Assembly: GCA_905221605.1 (NCBI GenBank)
Contig: CAJNDS010002712.1
Span: forward strand, 762,001-826,000
Direction: 5' to 3'
Source: Symbiodinium natans
Taxonomy: Eukaryota > Sar > Dinophyceae > Suessiales > Symbiodiniaceae
DNA: 64,000 nt
The translations under genes and the position numbers were made by a program. Below, piece after piece: positions 37,203 to 48,412 of the stretch; within the stretch, counting starts at the first letter, position 1, and each line of letters begins with the position of its first letter. The notes below the pieces were generated by a model that saw only the letters and a list, made by a program, of their open reading frames with translations, did no database searches and was not told the origin of the DNA.

Positions 37203-38741
37203 TCATGTGGAAGCGAGCGCCACCGTCCCCAGAATGCTGGTACACTTGTGCCACCAGAGCATGTATTTCTTGGCCTGGCCCTCTGAGTAGGAAGGGGCCT
37301 GCGCGGTGCCCAAGGCGCCGAAGATGCGATGCATGAGCGTCGTCATGGTGTCGATGGCGGATGCTGCAACATTCATGTCGATGGCCTTACCCTTCAGCGT
37401 CTCCAAGAAGAACTGCACGCCACCGCACAGGCGCCGAAAGAACAGGTGGAGTGTCGACTCCTTCTGAGCGCTTGCGAAGATGGAGCAGCGCTGACCAGAT
37501 GAGAACGTCGCCTTCACGGTGTCCACAGTAGAAGCCGCAACACCAAAGGTACTGGTCTCGCCAAGCAGCACCTGCGCGAAGAACTGTACGTCACCATTCA
37601 GGCGCAAGACCAGGTGGAGAGTCGACTCCTTCTGAACGTTGTAGGCTGCGAGCGCGCGGTTGCAGAGCAACTGCTGGCCTTCGAGCATCAACACTGTGTG
37701 GACGTTGTCGTCTGAGAGAGCACGGCTGTCCTCCAACTGCTTGCTTGCGAACTGCCTGCCCACGCCCTGACCTGCCGCAGCCCGAATCCTGACAGGCGTG
37801 TCCAAGGCCTCCGTGGTGTCGCCTCCGGGATCGAAGTAGCGAAACGCCCCACCAAGGCATACGCGGCGCTCCTGCTTTAGCATCTTGGCTGCAAGGGCGC
37901 GAATGCCACCGGACGCCCTGACGCCGTCAACGTGGCCGGACGCCACCACATCGAAAGTGATGATCCGGCCTAGCAACGATTGCTCGCCATCAAATCCCGA
38001 GTCCAGGACCAATGTCTGCACCTCTCCACGAAAAGAGTCTGGAAGTGGCTCCCAAACCCCAATCCAGGTTCCTTGCCTCGCGCGGGCGCCACCTTCAACC
38101 GCCAAGTCAGAAAATGACAGGAAAAGCATACGCCCTCGATTTGAATCTTCCGTCCAAGCACCACCAAGACCAGCAAGACCCCAGCATTCACACTGCGAAC
38201 CTGCTGAACCAATGGAGCTATCCATGGAGCATGTATTCCCCTTAGGGCGATCATGCTCGATGGAGTCGTATCGGCATGTGTTCCTCTGAAGGCTATCATG
38301 CTCGACGGTTGCTGAGTCTTGTAACCACGCAGGTAGCACATCCACGTCAACAGTCACATCGACACCAGAAGAGCAGCGGCAGAATTCCATGTACCCAGGA
38401 AAGCTGTATGTGCTGTCCATGTAACTAGGCCAGCTTGCCTGGCCGCACATTGCGCATATTCGGCTGGACATGGAGCATGTATTCCCCTTAGGGCGATCAT
38501 GCTCGATGGAGTCGTATCGGCATGTGTTCCTCTGAAGGCTATCGTGCTCGACGGTTGCTGAGTCTTGTAACCACGCAGGTAGCACATCCCCGTCAACAGT
38601 CACATCGACACCAGAGGAGCAGCGGCAGAATTCCATGTACCCGGGAAAGCTGTATGTGCTGTCCATGTAACTAGGCCAGCTTGCCTGGCCGCACTTTGCG
38701 CATTTTCGGCTGGAACGAGCGTGCCTCTTCCCACCAGCCAT
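37203..38741 (-). CDS. Intronless retroposed gene: 82-residue repeats plus decayed ubiquitin units
   Basis: A single open frame of 512 codons from ATG 38741-38739 to the stop at 37203 (open upstream to 38873). Its N-terminal third is a Cys-containing 82-residue unit present twice (CGQASWPSYMDSTYSFPG). The C-terminal third is derived from polyubiquitin: ASKQLEDSRALSDDNV and AAYNVQKESTLHLVLRL match the second half of ubiquitin, DVQFFAQVLLGETSTFGV and VQFFLETLKGKAIDMNV match its start. The first unit ends in NG instead of Gly-Gly; the next ends LCGG; the last is cut after about 30 residues. It therefore cannot be an ordinary polyubiquitin precursor. No introns, opposite strand to its neighbours, and a spliced-leader relic 68 bases upstream of the ATG mark it as a reinserted mRNA copy. 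Whether it is expressed is unknown; the long open frame argues against simple decay. Confidence 0.7.
   Translation of the reverse strand: MAGGKRHARSSRKCAKCGQASWPSYMDSTYSFPGYMEFCRCSSGVDVTVDGDVLPAWLQDSATVEHDSLQRNTCRYDSIEHDRPKGNTCSMSSRICAMCGQASWPSYMDSTYSFPGYMEFCRCSSGVDVTVDVDVLPAWLQDSATVEHDSLQRNTCRYDSIEHDRPKGNTCSMDSSIGSAGSQCECWGLAGLGGAWTEDSNRGRMLFLSFSDLAVEGGARARQGTWIGVWEPLPDSFRGEVQTLVLDSGFDGEQSLLGRIITFDVVASGHVDGVRASGGIRALAAKMLKQERRVCLGGAFRYFDPGGDTTEALDTPVRIRAAAGQGVGRQFASKQLEDSRALSDDNVHTVLMLEGQQLLCNRALAAYNVQKESTLHLVLRLNGDVQFFAQVLLGETSTFGVAASTVDTVKATFSSGQRCSIFASAQKESTLHLFFRRLCGGVQFFLETLKGKAIDMNVAASAIDTMTTLMHRIFGALGTAQAPSYSEGQAKKYMLWWHKCTSILGTVALAST
38223..38714. repeat. 2 x 246-bp tandem duplication inside the retrogene
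   Basis: Copies 38223-38468 and 38469-38714 are nearly identical and 246 bp (82 codons) apart, so every reading frame is preserved. It encodes the duplicated Cys-containing unit of the minus-strand open frame. Confidence 0.9.
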
Positions 38742-38808
38742 GGGCCATTTACTGAAGCACTGGGGTTCTGAGCTATGTGCCACGCTGTGTGGCACTCGAT
38801 CCCAAACC

Positions 38809-38830
38809 CTTGAGCCAAAATGGCTACGGA
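38809..38830 (-). other. Genomic relic of the dinoflagellate spliced leader (DinoSL)
   Basis: On the minus strand the 22 bases from 38830 to 38809 match the published DinoSL consensus with no mismatch (T as the variable first base, then CCGTAGCCATTTTGGCTC and the final four bases). In living cells this sequence is added to mRNA by trans-splicing, so a copy joined directly to a gene body is the signature of mRNA reverse transcription and genomic reinsertion. A tandem array of SL donor genes is not seen here. Confidence 0.93.
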
Positions 38831-39675
38831 CATCGTGACTAGAAGATGGATAGTTCTCTGCATTCGGGTCCCTCTATGGAATACCAGAAATATTCGGAGT
38901 ATAGCCTTAAAAGAAGCTCAAATTAAGAGAATTTGGAGAACTCACCCATCAAGGGCGGCAAGCAGAGTCGACCTGTAGGCGGCGTGGGGGCCGTGGCCTC
39001 CAGTGCCGGCACTGCCTGGGTCGGAAAGCCAGGCCTCTGAGGGTCGGCTGGGCACCGACATGGGTATTTCCCAGAAAAACCCCTTAAAGGGACCCCCCAA
39101 ATGAATTGAAAGGGCGGAGCCCAGAACCCTTGTGCAGGTTCAGCAGGCCAGGGAGCACCTTCCTGCGGAGTCGGCCCGGCACGAATTTATCTTGAGAGAG
39201 TTTTCTGAGACTAAGGTGGTATGTCCTCATGCAGTGGAGCCACTCAGCACATCCAGAAGCTGTCGCCCTTTGTTGCTTCTGGCGGTCAGCCTGATGAAAG
39301 CACCGTCAGGCACGGCTGTGCAGCCATAGCGGCCCAGTCGGCTCCGTAGGTGTGAGCCATGTCACCTCCCCGGCTCCATCGGGGGTGTTCCGAGTTTTTC
39401 AATCAGTCGGTCCGGCTCAGCAACCTCGAGTTCCTGCATGTACCCTCGCGCGAGACTGTCGTCCAGGAGTTGCTCCAGGAGTGCCCGGCTTCCACGTTCG
39501 ATTCGCTAAGCCTACAATTCCTGACCTTGGGGGTTTTTCCTGACTTGCTCCAGCATATGTCCCCAATTGATTTTGGCTTCAAGTTCTTCATCTGGGGGAG
39601 GAAAGATGGGAAAGGGATGGAAAGGGCTTCTGTTTCGATGCTCGTCATAGACTTCGGTTTTTTTGCAGTATCCAG

Positions 39676-41584
39676 GAGTACGGCCTGGAGCCGTCCTTTC
39701 CGCCCGAAGTGGAACTCGAAGCCCAAGATCTCGCGAGGGCTCCCAGGAGTGGCATGGAGGACCCAGGACTGGAAGACCGGACGTCCTGGCCCTATGTGAC
39801 CTAACTTCACCCCCCCAAAAAAAAAGTGTGGGTTGAATCATATATATATATATGTATATGCATGTGTGTATATGTCTACTTGTAGATCTATCTATATACA
39901 CACATATAGTTTCATGGTTCATAATTAGTTTCATGGTGCTTGTTAGTCGTTTGTTGTTTCTATCTTCGAGCATTGAGAAGTGTCGGCTTCTCTTCCTACA
40001 AAGGTGACCATTGACGGCCCCTACACCCGCGATCTGGACCAGGCCATCTTCATCAAGCCATTGGGGGATGGATACTTGGTGTCTTATGCTTTGGCAGACG
40101 GCTGTTTCTACATGCCCCAGCACAGCCTTCTCTTCAAGCAGGCCTTGGAACACCGACATGGCTCAAGCTTCTACCTCCCCAGGTGTTGCGTTCCAATGCT
40201 GCCAAGGGTGCTCTCTGAAGATGCGATGTCTCTCAATGAGAAAGTAGTACGCAGAGCGCTTTGCATGGAAATGGAATTGGACTCCCGGGGCAAGGTCACC
40301 AATACACGGGCTGTTCGTGGGAAGATATGCAGTCAAGCCAAACTGACCTTCCAGGGCGTCGAGAACTTCTTGGACGGAAAGGCTCCCGAGTGCCACGAGT
40401 TTGCAGGCAGGCCATTTGCCGAGACGCTGCAGCTGCTGCGCACGGTGGGCAACTTGCGCCGATCTCTTGCCCGGGAGCGAAATGTTGTCGAATATAAGCG
40501 GCATCGGAATGACGTCAGCATCAACGACGATGGCTCCATCATGGTGGTGAGAGAAGAGCAGCTTCGAACCGAGCTCTACAACGAGCAGATCTCGCTGATG
40601 GTGAACATCGAGGGAGCCGAGCTGCTCAAGAGATACTCCTCGGAGGCCCAGAATCTGAAGATCGAGCCGATCTTCCGTGCCCAGAATGCACCCACAGACA
40701 AGACGCTGGACTGCCTCACCACCTTTATCAACGACTTGATCCGGGTCCATGGCTTAGACCCCGTTGTTTGGAGGTGGAGTCGAGATGGGGAGGAGACCTT
40801 GGCAACGTACCTCAAGCGCTTGTGGTACTATACCGAGGAGGACTCGGACTTGCATTGTGTTTTCATGGCAATCAACCGTCGGGCCATGATGAGCAACAAG
40901 CCTGCAAAGTTCCAGGCTGAGCTCGGCCTTCACGAGTCCCTCCAGGCCATCTACGCACGGTTCTCATCCCCGATGCGGGAGCTTGTGGGATGCTTCACCC
41001 ACTGTGAACTGGGTCAGGCTATGGGGTGGATCCCTGCAGCGGATGACAGCAAGCTACGGGACCGGGTGATCCAAGTTGGAAATGAGGCCAAAACGAAGCA
41101 GAAAAAGATCTCCAGAGACCTGGAGGAGGCAGCATTGCGAGCCCTTTGCGTTCCCGAGCTCCGCAAGCCCCGAGCAGAGCGCCCAATCTGGATTGGAGTC
41201 ATCCTGGGCGTCGGGGCCAAAAAGCAGGGACAGCACGCATACATAGAGCTATCAGACCCGCCCATGGAGGTGAAGGTCTACCTGCGATTGCGGGGCTGCC
41301 CACAGCAGTATAAGGTAAAGGAAGGTGTCACCTTGCTGCCAGCCGAGATCGACGCACGAAGCTGGCGGGTTGGTGAGCGCGTGGGCTTGCGCGTCACGAA
41401 GATGCTCCCCCCCAAAGATGCCAAGGGTTCCGAGGAGGCCCCCACATCACCCACGTCGGGCGCCCAGAAGGGCTCAAAGTTCCTGTTCGAGTTCCTGGAG
41501 CCGGCTCCTGCTGCGAGGTACGCCGAGCAAAGTCACAAGATGTGGGCGGAAGTCCACCTGGGCTCTGGCGCCGGCTTGCTTTAA
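39676..41584 (+). CDS. RNB-domain 3'-5' exoribonuclease (RNase II/RNase R family)
   Basis: Processive or distributive 3'-5' RNA decay enzyme. Two exons are clear: 39676-39795 (YGLEPSFPPEVELEAQDLA) and 40004 to the TAA at 41584, joined in phase through a GT donor to give the catalytic motif TIDGPYTRDLDQA. Three of the four acidic residues of the classical RNB metal site are present; the fourth position is Gln. Further RNB landmarks are IEGAELLKRYS, NRRAMMSNKPA and YARFSSPMRELVG. The 1.5-kb second exon is unusually long for this window. A GT at 41519 could be a further donor, so the stop at 41584 is provisional. A possible upstream exon lies at 39138-39215 (VQQAREHLPAESARHEF). Cellular location cannot be read because the true N-terminus was not found. 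Confidence 0.88.
39838..39910. repeat. TA/TG microsatellite in the RNB-gene intron
   Basis: TATATATG and TGTGTATA alternation between the two RNB exons. Confidence 0.85.
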
Positions 41585-43835
41585 GAAGTTGCAGGATCAA
41601 GACCAGCACACGAGCACAAGTAGGCGTATTGGTATCCTTACTTACATCGGTGCGGCGGCTTCTCGAAATCTTGTTGCATGTTGTTGCGCCTCTCGCCGTC
41701 GTATGCGAAGAACGTGGCAGCGAGGATGAGCAGCGACAACTATGTTTCACTGACAAGATCAGATGCTGCGCAGAAAAGGCAGGCAGCAGCCCGCATCGGC
41801 ACCGCGGGCGCGTCTTGCTGGTGGATACTCATGACTCATAACTTATGCGGCTGGACTGGCGAGCCAGAGGTTGAAGTTATCATCTGGAAGTGAGACGTCT
41901 TCTTGTCCTGCAGGTTGTCCCAAAGATGCTTTCCGCTTTACGCTATGCTTCCCGCCTTCACTTCTGGATGCCAGCTGCCAGGAACACGATGCGCATTTCG
42001 CCCCGAGCAGCGCCAGGTCTTCCATGGACTGTTTACGAGGTCTTGCGGTCTTATCAGGGGTAGGTTGGAATAGGGATGTTTTGATTCCCTGAATCCCTAT
42101 AGAATCCGTATAAGTCCATAAAATCTGGGGCCCCCAAACCTACCCCAGTTATGGTGAGGCATCGAACAAGAAAATACGAGACGCTCTGCCTCTCAGAGCA
42201 TCGAGTCCGTAGTGAGAGGCTCCAAACATGAAAAGCGTCTTTTTCATCCCAGTTTTGCACCTCTAGGGCGGGGGGGGGGGGGGGGTGGCTCTTTCAATCT
42301 GCCGCATTCTTCACCCCTTACCCAGCTTTTCGCTGGGACACACCAAAGGGAGTCGTTTGCTTCGATTTTGACCACACCGGACATGGATGGGCCATGCAGT
42401 GTTATGTTTCCCGGCAAGCACTGGTAAAGACATTGCTCCCATACATACCTCCTCACAGAAAGCTGATGATTGCTGAAGTGCTGAATCACTGCAGACGTAT
42501 CCCGGCGCGGATCGGCAGCCTCCACGCAACGGGAAGGCTCGAGCTCTCTCACAGACCATCCTTTATTGCCAACTCATGCTTCCGGCGCGCTGCTTGTGAT
42601 GATCTACGTATAAGTTCCGATATTGTCTATGCCCTTTTAAGTTTCAAAGTTTTAGAGGGACTTGCTGGGACACATCTTTCAGAATTCCAGACAGGGCCAA
42701 CCTAGTGATTGTAATGGTCTTTCTTGAAGGTGGACTGCTTTGGGTTTTGCGCCAGATATAGGATGGCAGTACTTGCTACGGTGTTCTTGTAGTGTTTTGG
42801 ACGCCTGGATGCCCCTTCTCAATGTAAGAGTGCAGGTTAGTTTTGCGCCAGATATAGGATGGCAGTACTTACTACGGTGTTCTTGTAGTGTTTTGGACGC
42901 CTGGATGCCCCTTCTCAACGTAAGAGTGCAGGTTTCTCGAGAAGGCATGCTTCCATGAGACCTGGACGCACGGCAGATGTGTCTTTGCGTGTGGCTAGCA
43001 AAGCAGAGGGGCTTTAGTCGGTTTCTTGCTGTGTCACTTGTTTGTGGGTGTTGTTCTCAGGGTCCTCGTAAAGAATCTGCATGTCTGTGGCCTGTGAGCG
43101 TCCGCGGAAGATCGGTGAACACGCGTGCGAAAGGAGTTTTTTGGCGAAAGTTTTGATAGATAAAGATCGGGCCCAGTTCAAGAATCCCGTATGCTTTCTG
43201 GAAGCAAGATGCAGCACGAGAACGCCGAAACTCACCTCCCTGAAGCCACAGCCCTGGACTGAATCTTATAGCCGCTTATAGCCTCACCCTTCCTCAACGC
43301 TCAAACCTAAACTGAGTACGCACGTCCCTGGACACAAAACACTCCAGGAGTGTCAGCTTTAGGGCTCATAGGTGAGCGCGATTAGGAGCGCTAAAGTTCC
43401 GGGAAAGTTTTTGCGAAGGATGCATTCTGATGTATTTTCGCATCTTGTTAGATCAAAATATAAGCTTGAAACAAAGGCTTGCTCTGAAACGTGGATGTCC
43501 CAGGCCAAAGACCCTGCGATGGCATGGCAGCGAGCCAGCAAGCCCTCGCATCTCCGAAGAGGCTGCATTGGGACGTTGCGATGTTGACCGTTCAAGGAGT
43601 GCCTGTGCATGCAAAATGCCCGTCCACAGCTCATGGACGTGTCAGGGAGCGCGGCGATGGCGCGCGCAACGTGACCCGAGTCCCGCCGGAGGTGCCTGGA
43701 GCTCTGATTAGGGAAGCTCAGGGCGAAGGTGAAGCTTCGCTAGTTCGCAAAAGACCATAGCCTCAAGATCACCTTCCCCCGCCCTGGCCGCCCAGGATCA
43801 TTACTCTGCCACTGCCATTCGCTCCCCTCTCTTCC
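41585..43835. other. Spacer with a tandem repeat, no gene recognised
   Basis: Contains a poly-G tract (42270-42285) and a 2 x 96-bp tandem repeat (42745-42936). Open frames such as 43491-43760 show no family motif. Exons of the flanking RNB or TraB genes could be present but are not recognisable. Confidence 0.4.
42745..42936. repeat. 2 x 96-bp tandem duplication
   Basis: Copies 42745-42840 and 42841-42936 differ at very few positions. The period is 32 codons, and on the plus strand the frame stays open through both copies (FAPDIGWQYLLRCSCSVLD repeated). No homology is recognised, so coding status is open. Confidence 0.9.
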
Positions 43836-44690
43836 ATGCAAGCCATGGGCCGCCCTGCCTGCCTGCTGGCCTGTGCCTTCGGCGCATTCGGCGCCTTTGG
43901 CCCCTGCCTCCAGCTCTGGGCCGGGCCGAGCTCCCGCATAGTGCGAAGAGCGCAGGGCTTTGGCGGCTTTGGTTCGGACTTTGACGAGGCTGGCAGTAGG
44001 TAGCAGCAAAGTGGGGGAGAGTCTAGGAAGCCCTTGATCCATCTATCCCTGACTCATCCTATTTCTGGGGAGTGGGTCAAGCAGACCTTGGGTAAGGACA
44101 AGGCCGAAGATCTTGTGAAGGACATCAACACCTTCATCGAGGATTCGCTTTATGAGGACATGCTTGCGCGTGATCTTGAGGAAAGAGAGGTGCTTCGCAA
44201 CCTGACAGTGACAGTAGCCAACGACACCACCAAGGTCACATTGGTTGGGACAAATCACATTAGCCAGACGGCAGCCCGTTTTGCTGAACGCATCGTGGCC
44301 GATGTCCAGCCCAGTGCCTTGATCTTAGAGCTTTGCAGCGAGCGGCTGGGAACACTCATCCGGGGCAATGGCCATCGAGGCACCCAAGCCAAGAACTGGA
44401 TGGACCCGGACGAGCCGGAGGTTGTGCGAAGACATCTTGCGAGGAATGGGGACGAAACTCGAAGCGCGTTCCGTGCCTTCATGAAGAGCACAGTGTCTAA
44501 AGCATCACGTGGACTACTGGTGTTAGCAGACATGAAAGCATCCGTGGTGGAGCATGATATCGAAATCTTGGGAGACTTTCTGCTAGACCGCCGGGACCCA
44601 AATTTGGCACGCAACATTTACCGCGCCGCTATGCTCGGTCACAAAAACATTGTGGCTGTACTTGGTGCCAACCATTTGAGCGGAATCTTG
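43836..44690 (+). CDS. TraB/PrgY-family protein with N-terminal signal or transit-like leader
   Basis: The TraB domain is recognised by VTLVGTNHIS (the GTxH motif) near the start and VAVLGANHLSGI (second conserved G-x-x-H) at the end, with ALILELCSERLGTL between; spacing fits the family. The putative first exon starts at ATG 43836: a hydrophobic stretch rich in Ala, Cys, Phe and Leu, then RIVRRAQGFGGFGSDFDE, ending near 43988 at a GC. In-frame stops at 44001-44003 require an intron there. The main exon runs from about 44065 to 44690, with a GC donor candidate at 44691. The leader resembles a secretory or plastid-type presequence; that is inference. Family members include bacterial pheromone-shutdown proteins and eukaryotic TRABD; the biochemical activity is poorly defined. 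The C-terminal exons were not found. Confidence 0.75.
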
Positions 44691-47080
44691 GCATGTCCAA
44701 TAATTTTATACCAGCGAAATCAATCACCATGAATGCACCCGTATAGGTTTATGCCAAGTGTCAGTTGTGTTTCTCGAAGCCCGATTCAGACCTAAGGAGT
44801 TGCACAGGAGTTGGAGCATGATGGGAGAGCCATGCCCCAGCACGGGCTGTACATCTCACAGTCCGGCTGCAAGCGTCCCAGTTTGCATTTTGGGAGCATG
44901 TTCTGATTCGTGGCGCCCAAACTCTCTTCTTGCCAAAGCTCAGCTGAAACTTCTGCCAGGAAGCTGCAAGAGCGTCAAAGAAAGCTGAAAAAGAAGGTGC
45001 CTCCGAAGAAGTGGAAGAGGCGAGACTCGTTGCCGGATCGATCGGGGAGAAACATGGAGATCTGCCTGACAGAGCTCTGCAACCATGAGAAGATTCTGAA
45101 CAGCCTGGGGAAGTTGGGCCAGACTTTTGAGAAGCTGTTGGCTGTTAGTGATAGTAAGCCTGGGCGGCCTACAGAGCTTGAGGCTTGCGTAAGGGCAGGG
45201 ATTGTGCGGGTAAAGATTACCGAGGGCGCGGGGCTGTAAGAAGAGCCAAGGAAGGATGCTCTCGAGGCAAGCAGCTGGTATCTTGACTACTTAGCACCTT
45301 TGGACCTATCGAAGTTTGCAAGGCTTCCAGGCGGTAGAAGTGGGGTCTCGCCATGCAAGTCTTCCGTTCTCGGGCTCGCAGCTCAGGGAAGATCTTGAAG
45401 CATGGCACCGGGAGGAGTGCCTGTGACACAAGCATCTCACATCCATTGGCGGCGTGGACTGTACTCTGAGTTGTTTTTTGGCAGGCCAGCGCCCAGCCCA
45501 AGTGTTTGATGCACAAGAATGCCTTGTAACACTGTGAGCTCGTGCCCTGCTATTGCTGACATCTCTGTGGTTGCTGAATCCAGCAGTTTCTGGTCATCTA
45601 CATTGAGGGATTTCACGAGATCTTACACGCTGTTGTTTTTAACGCTGTGGATTTTCCGATGAAGTGACTCATCATGTTCATGCCTTTTAGCCCCTCCGTC
45701 TTCATCGAGCTCGATGCGCTGGAGAGGAGATGGTGCTGGGCATGACAGGGGAGGCATTTCCTTTATTCATAATTATAGAGCTTTGGAGTCCGATATACCT
45801 GCACGGAGGTGAAAAAAGGAGTGGTTGAAGCTGAGGTTCTGTCATGCTGGCAGGCGCAGAGCCTTCAACACTCTCTTTGGGACTTGGGGGTGTAGGGCCA
45901 GGGTTCGCAGTGCTGCTCTCTTTCATCCAAGGAAAGTACTCTGAAGTTTGCCGACCGCGCCTCGCAAGTAGATTAGTTTGCATGGGCTTGGCACCAAGTC
46001 GACACAGCACACAGAGCCTTCACTTTGGCCTTGGAATTCCTTCGTCGTCTCTTCACCTTTTCTACCTCCAGGTTGCTGCCAGGACTATCAAATACACACC
46101 GTCAGGCGAACGGGAACACGAAAGCACGAAGAACACAAATGAAGAACGCGCACACGAAAACAGGCAAAGGCACACAAACGAATGCAAATACACGTGCGCA
46201 GGCAGGCAGGGGCATGTCCGCGCGCACAGCACACTCTGGTCAGAAGCAAGAAGTTGAACCAAGTATTTTTGGAATTTGGAAGCACAAAGAGTACTTGCTT
46301 CGAAGCACTATACCTCCGTCACATCTGAATGGCGATGATTGCATGTGGGTCTCTGCCTTGGGAGGGGGTCGCAGGGCCTCCAACGATCCTGTGCCAATTG
46401 CAGTTACGCTGGTGCCCTGCGCGCAGGAAAGCTTTCAAGGGGCTATCTGAATCGCCTCATGGCGAAAACGGAGTGGACAGCCAGGTGGGACGAGCTGTTT
46501 GATGGAAGAGCCACGCCCCTTCAATACGGGAACTCTTTCTGTAACACAGAGTAGAGCCTGCACAATAAACGCAGTGACATTAGTGCAGTAGGTTCCGGCT
46601 CATGGGATCTGACCTCGAAAATGCCCTTTTCAGGCACAATTCCGCGCCATGGGCGGCCACAACCCGAACGATACCATCCGATCCGGAAGGTGCAGAAGCT
46701 GAGGGAAGTTGCCAAGTTGGCACTGCTAGATCTCAGTTTGGGCTTTCCTTTTGGCCACCTCCTTTGCTGCCCTTGTCTTCGGATCGTAAATGTCGTAAGA
46801 TCGACAAGTCACGGCTGCAGCCTTTGGATTCCGAAGGGTTTGACTTCGCGAGTGTCGGTGGGAGCCCAGGCAAGCTTGACAGAGTGCCCGTTTCTGGCTT
46901 CTGCTTCCGAAAAGCTGCCCACCATGCCTCCCCCTTTAGGCAGACCTTCTAAGGTCAGGGGCAGTTGCCTTCGCCTCGCGCATCCCTGCTGGCGAGCCAG
47001 AAGCCAGGTGCCCGAAGCGCCAGCAACGCACCGAGTTTGCTTCTTGGCTCCGAGGGTTGCCAGTGTTTTCCTGCTAGCAG

Positions 47081-47176
47081 AGTAGGTAACCTTGCAACCT
47101 TTTTGGGGTTTTATAATCCCTATATAATCCCAAAGCTTAACCTTTAGTTCCCCTAGGATACTGGACAACGAAGTTT
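47081..47176. repeat. Dispersed ~96-bp element, copy A
   Basis: Shares the order GTAACCTT...TTTTTGGGG...TATAATCCC...TTAACCTTTAGTTCCCC...ACTGGACAAC with copies at 48081-48180 and 54279-54374. Not a family I recognise. Confidence 0.8.
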
Positions 47177-48080
47177 CTGTGAAAGAACTTGTTCAAGAGT
47201 ATGCCACCTGCGTCGCGTCGACAGAGGTTCGAACCCTGACCAGCCTCTCAACCTTCTCGGTGCTCACCCCCTAGCTTTTTAAACTAAGCCTTATACATTC
47301 TCTCAGAAGCACCGCCCCCCGCCCCCCCCCCACCCGCCCGCCACAAGTCAGGACTTTGCCTTCCATGGGCGGACCGAATCCAAGGGGCTCATCTCCCCCC
47401 AGGCAGAGGGATTTCAAACGGAAGGCTGGTTTAGAAAGGTGCTGAATGCTTGGGTGCTAGGCTAGACTTGGTTCGGGGTAGCCCCGCATGCGGCAGCCAA
47501 AACAATCCCAGCACAAGCATCCACAGTCTTGCGTATTGGACCCTGTACCTCTCATCGCAGCCCTTCTCACCTGATTGCATGAGCTTGTGGCCCTCTCTGG
47601 CTTCCCAATTCCTAAACGCAGGAGGCCTCCATAAAGCCTTCCAGGACTTCCGCAGACTGACTCAGACCTGGCACATGCAGACACCTGCAGTCAGGCAGTC
47701 CATCCTTCAAGAGAAGATGAGGTGGGAGTCCGTGCCACCAAAGGGTTCTGGAAGGTTCTGGACATTTAGCCCTATATGAATCCAAGGATACCATATGACT
47801 GTCGTGACACAAACATGCTCTTTCTCTTAAGCCTGCAGTGCAAGCTGTGATGCATATGCACTGTACCAAGCTTCCTTTGGGCTCCTGCTTTTTCGACCGA
47901 AGACCAGGCCACCTGGCCGCTCTAGCCCAAAGCAGCGGCAGGAGCATGGACCATCCGACTGATGGTCGGGAGGCTTACGTTGCGCACATGGAATATGCAC
48001 AAGCTTGCAGTTAAAGCCCAGCCGACCCCTGGCATGTACGTAGTCCATCCCCGTGAATGACAATATAGACCCAGTAGTAG

Positions 48081-48180
48081 AGTATGTAACCTTTAACCTT
48101 TTGGGGCAATATAACCCCGTTATAATCCTAAACTGCTAAAGGTTAACCTTTAGTTCCCCCAGGTTGCTGGACAACTAAGT
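48081..48180. repeat. Dispersed ~100-bp element, copy B
   Basis: Same element as copies A and C. This copy contains a perfect 18-base palindrome (CTAAAGGTTAACCTTTAG) and GGGG/CCCC arms flanking CAATATAA, so two small stem-loops are possible. Confidence 0.8.
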
Positions 48181-48309
48181 AGATAGGAGCTACAGACGCG
48201 CTTCGCCTACGCCCCAGAGAAGCGGCCGGTGCCGGATGAGTCCAATGCAACGGCCTGTGGCCAGGCCCACTCTGCATGATAGTACGTATGGCCATATGTA
48301 TTTGTTTAT

Positions 48310-48412
48310 TCACATATATATATATATATATGTCCTTCTGTATGTATATGTGATAGTTACATGATATACATAAGCATGTGTATACATATACATATATATA
48401 TATATATATACA
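48310..48412. repeat. TA microsatellites
   Basis: Two TA blocks separated by a TATGTATATG stretch. Confidence 0.85.

Noticed and set aside
38600-38863. Open frame starting MQRTIHLLVTMSVAILAQ that looks like a signal peptide on the minus strand.
   Set aside because: The SVAILAQ part is simply the translated spliced-leader relic, and the frame differs from the ubiquitin-bearing frame. Not a real leader.
44910-45239. Basic, NLS-like open frame of 109 codons.
   Set aside because: Composition suggests a possible exon but there is no family, context or conserved neighbour to support a call.
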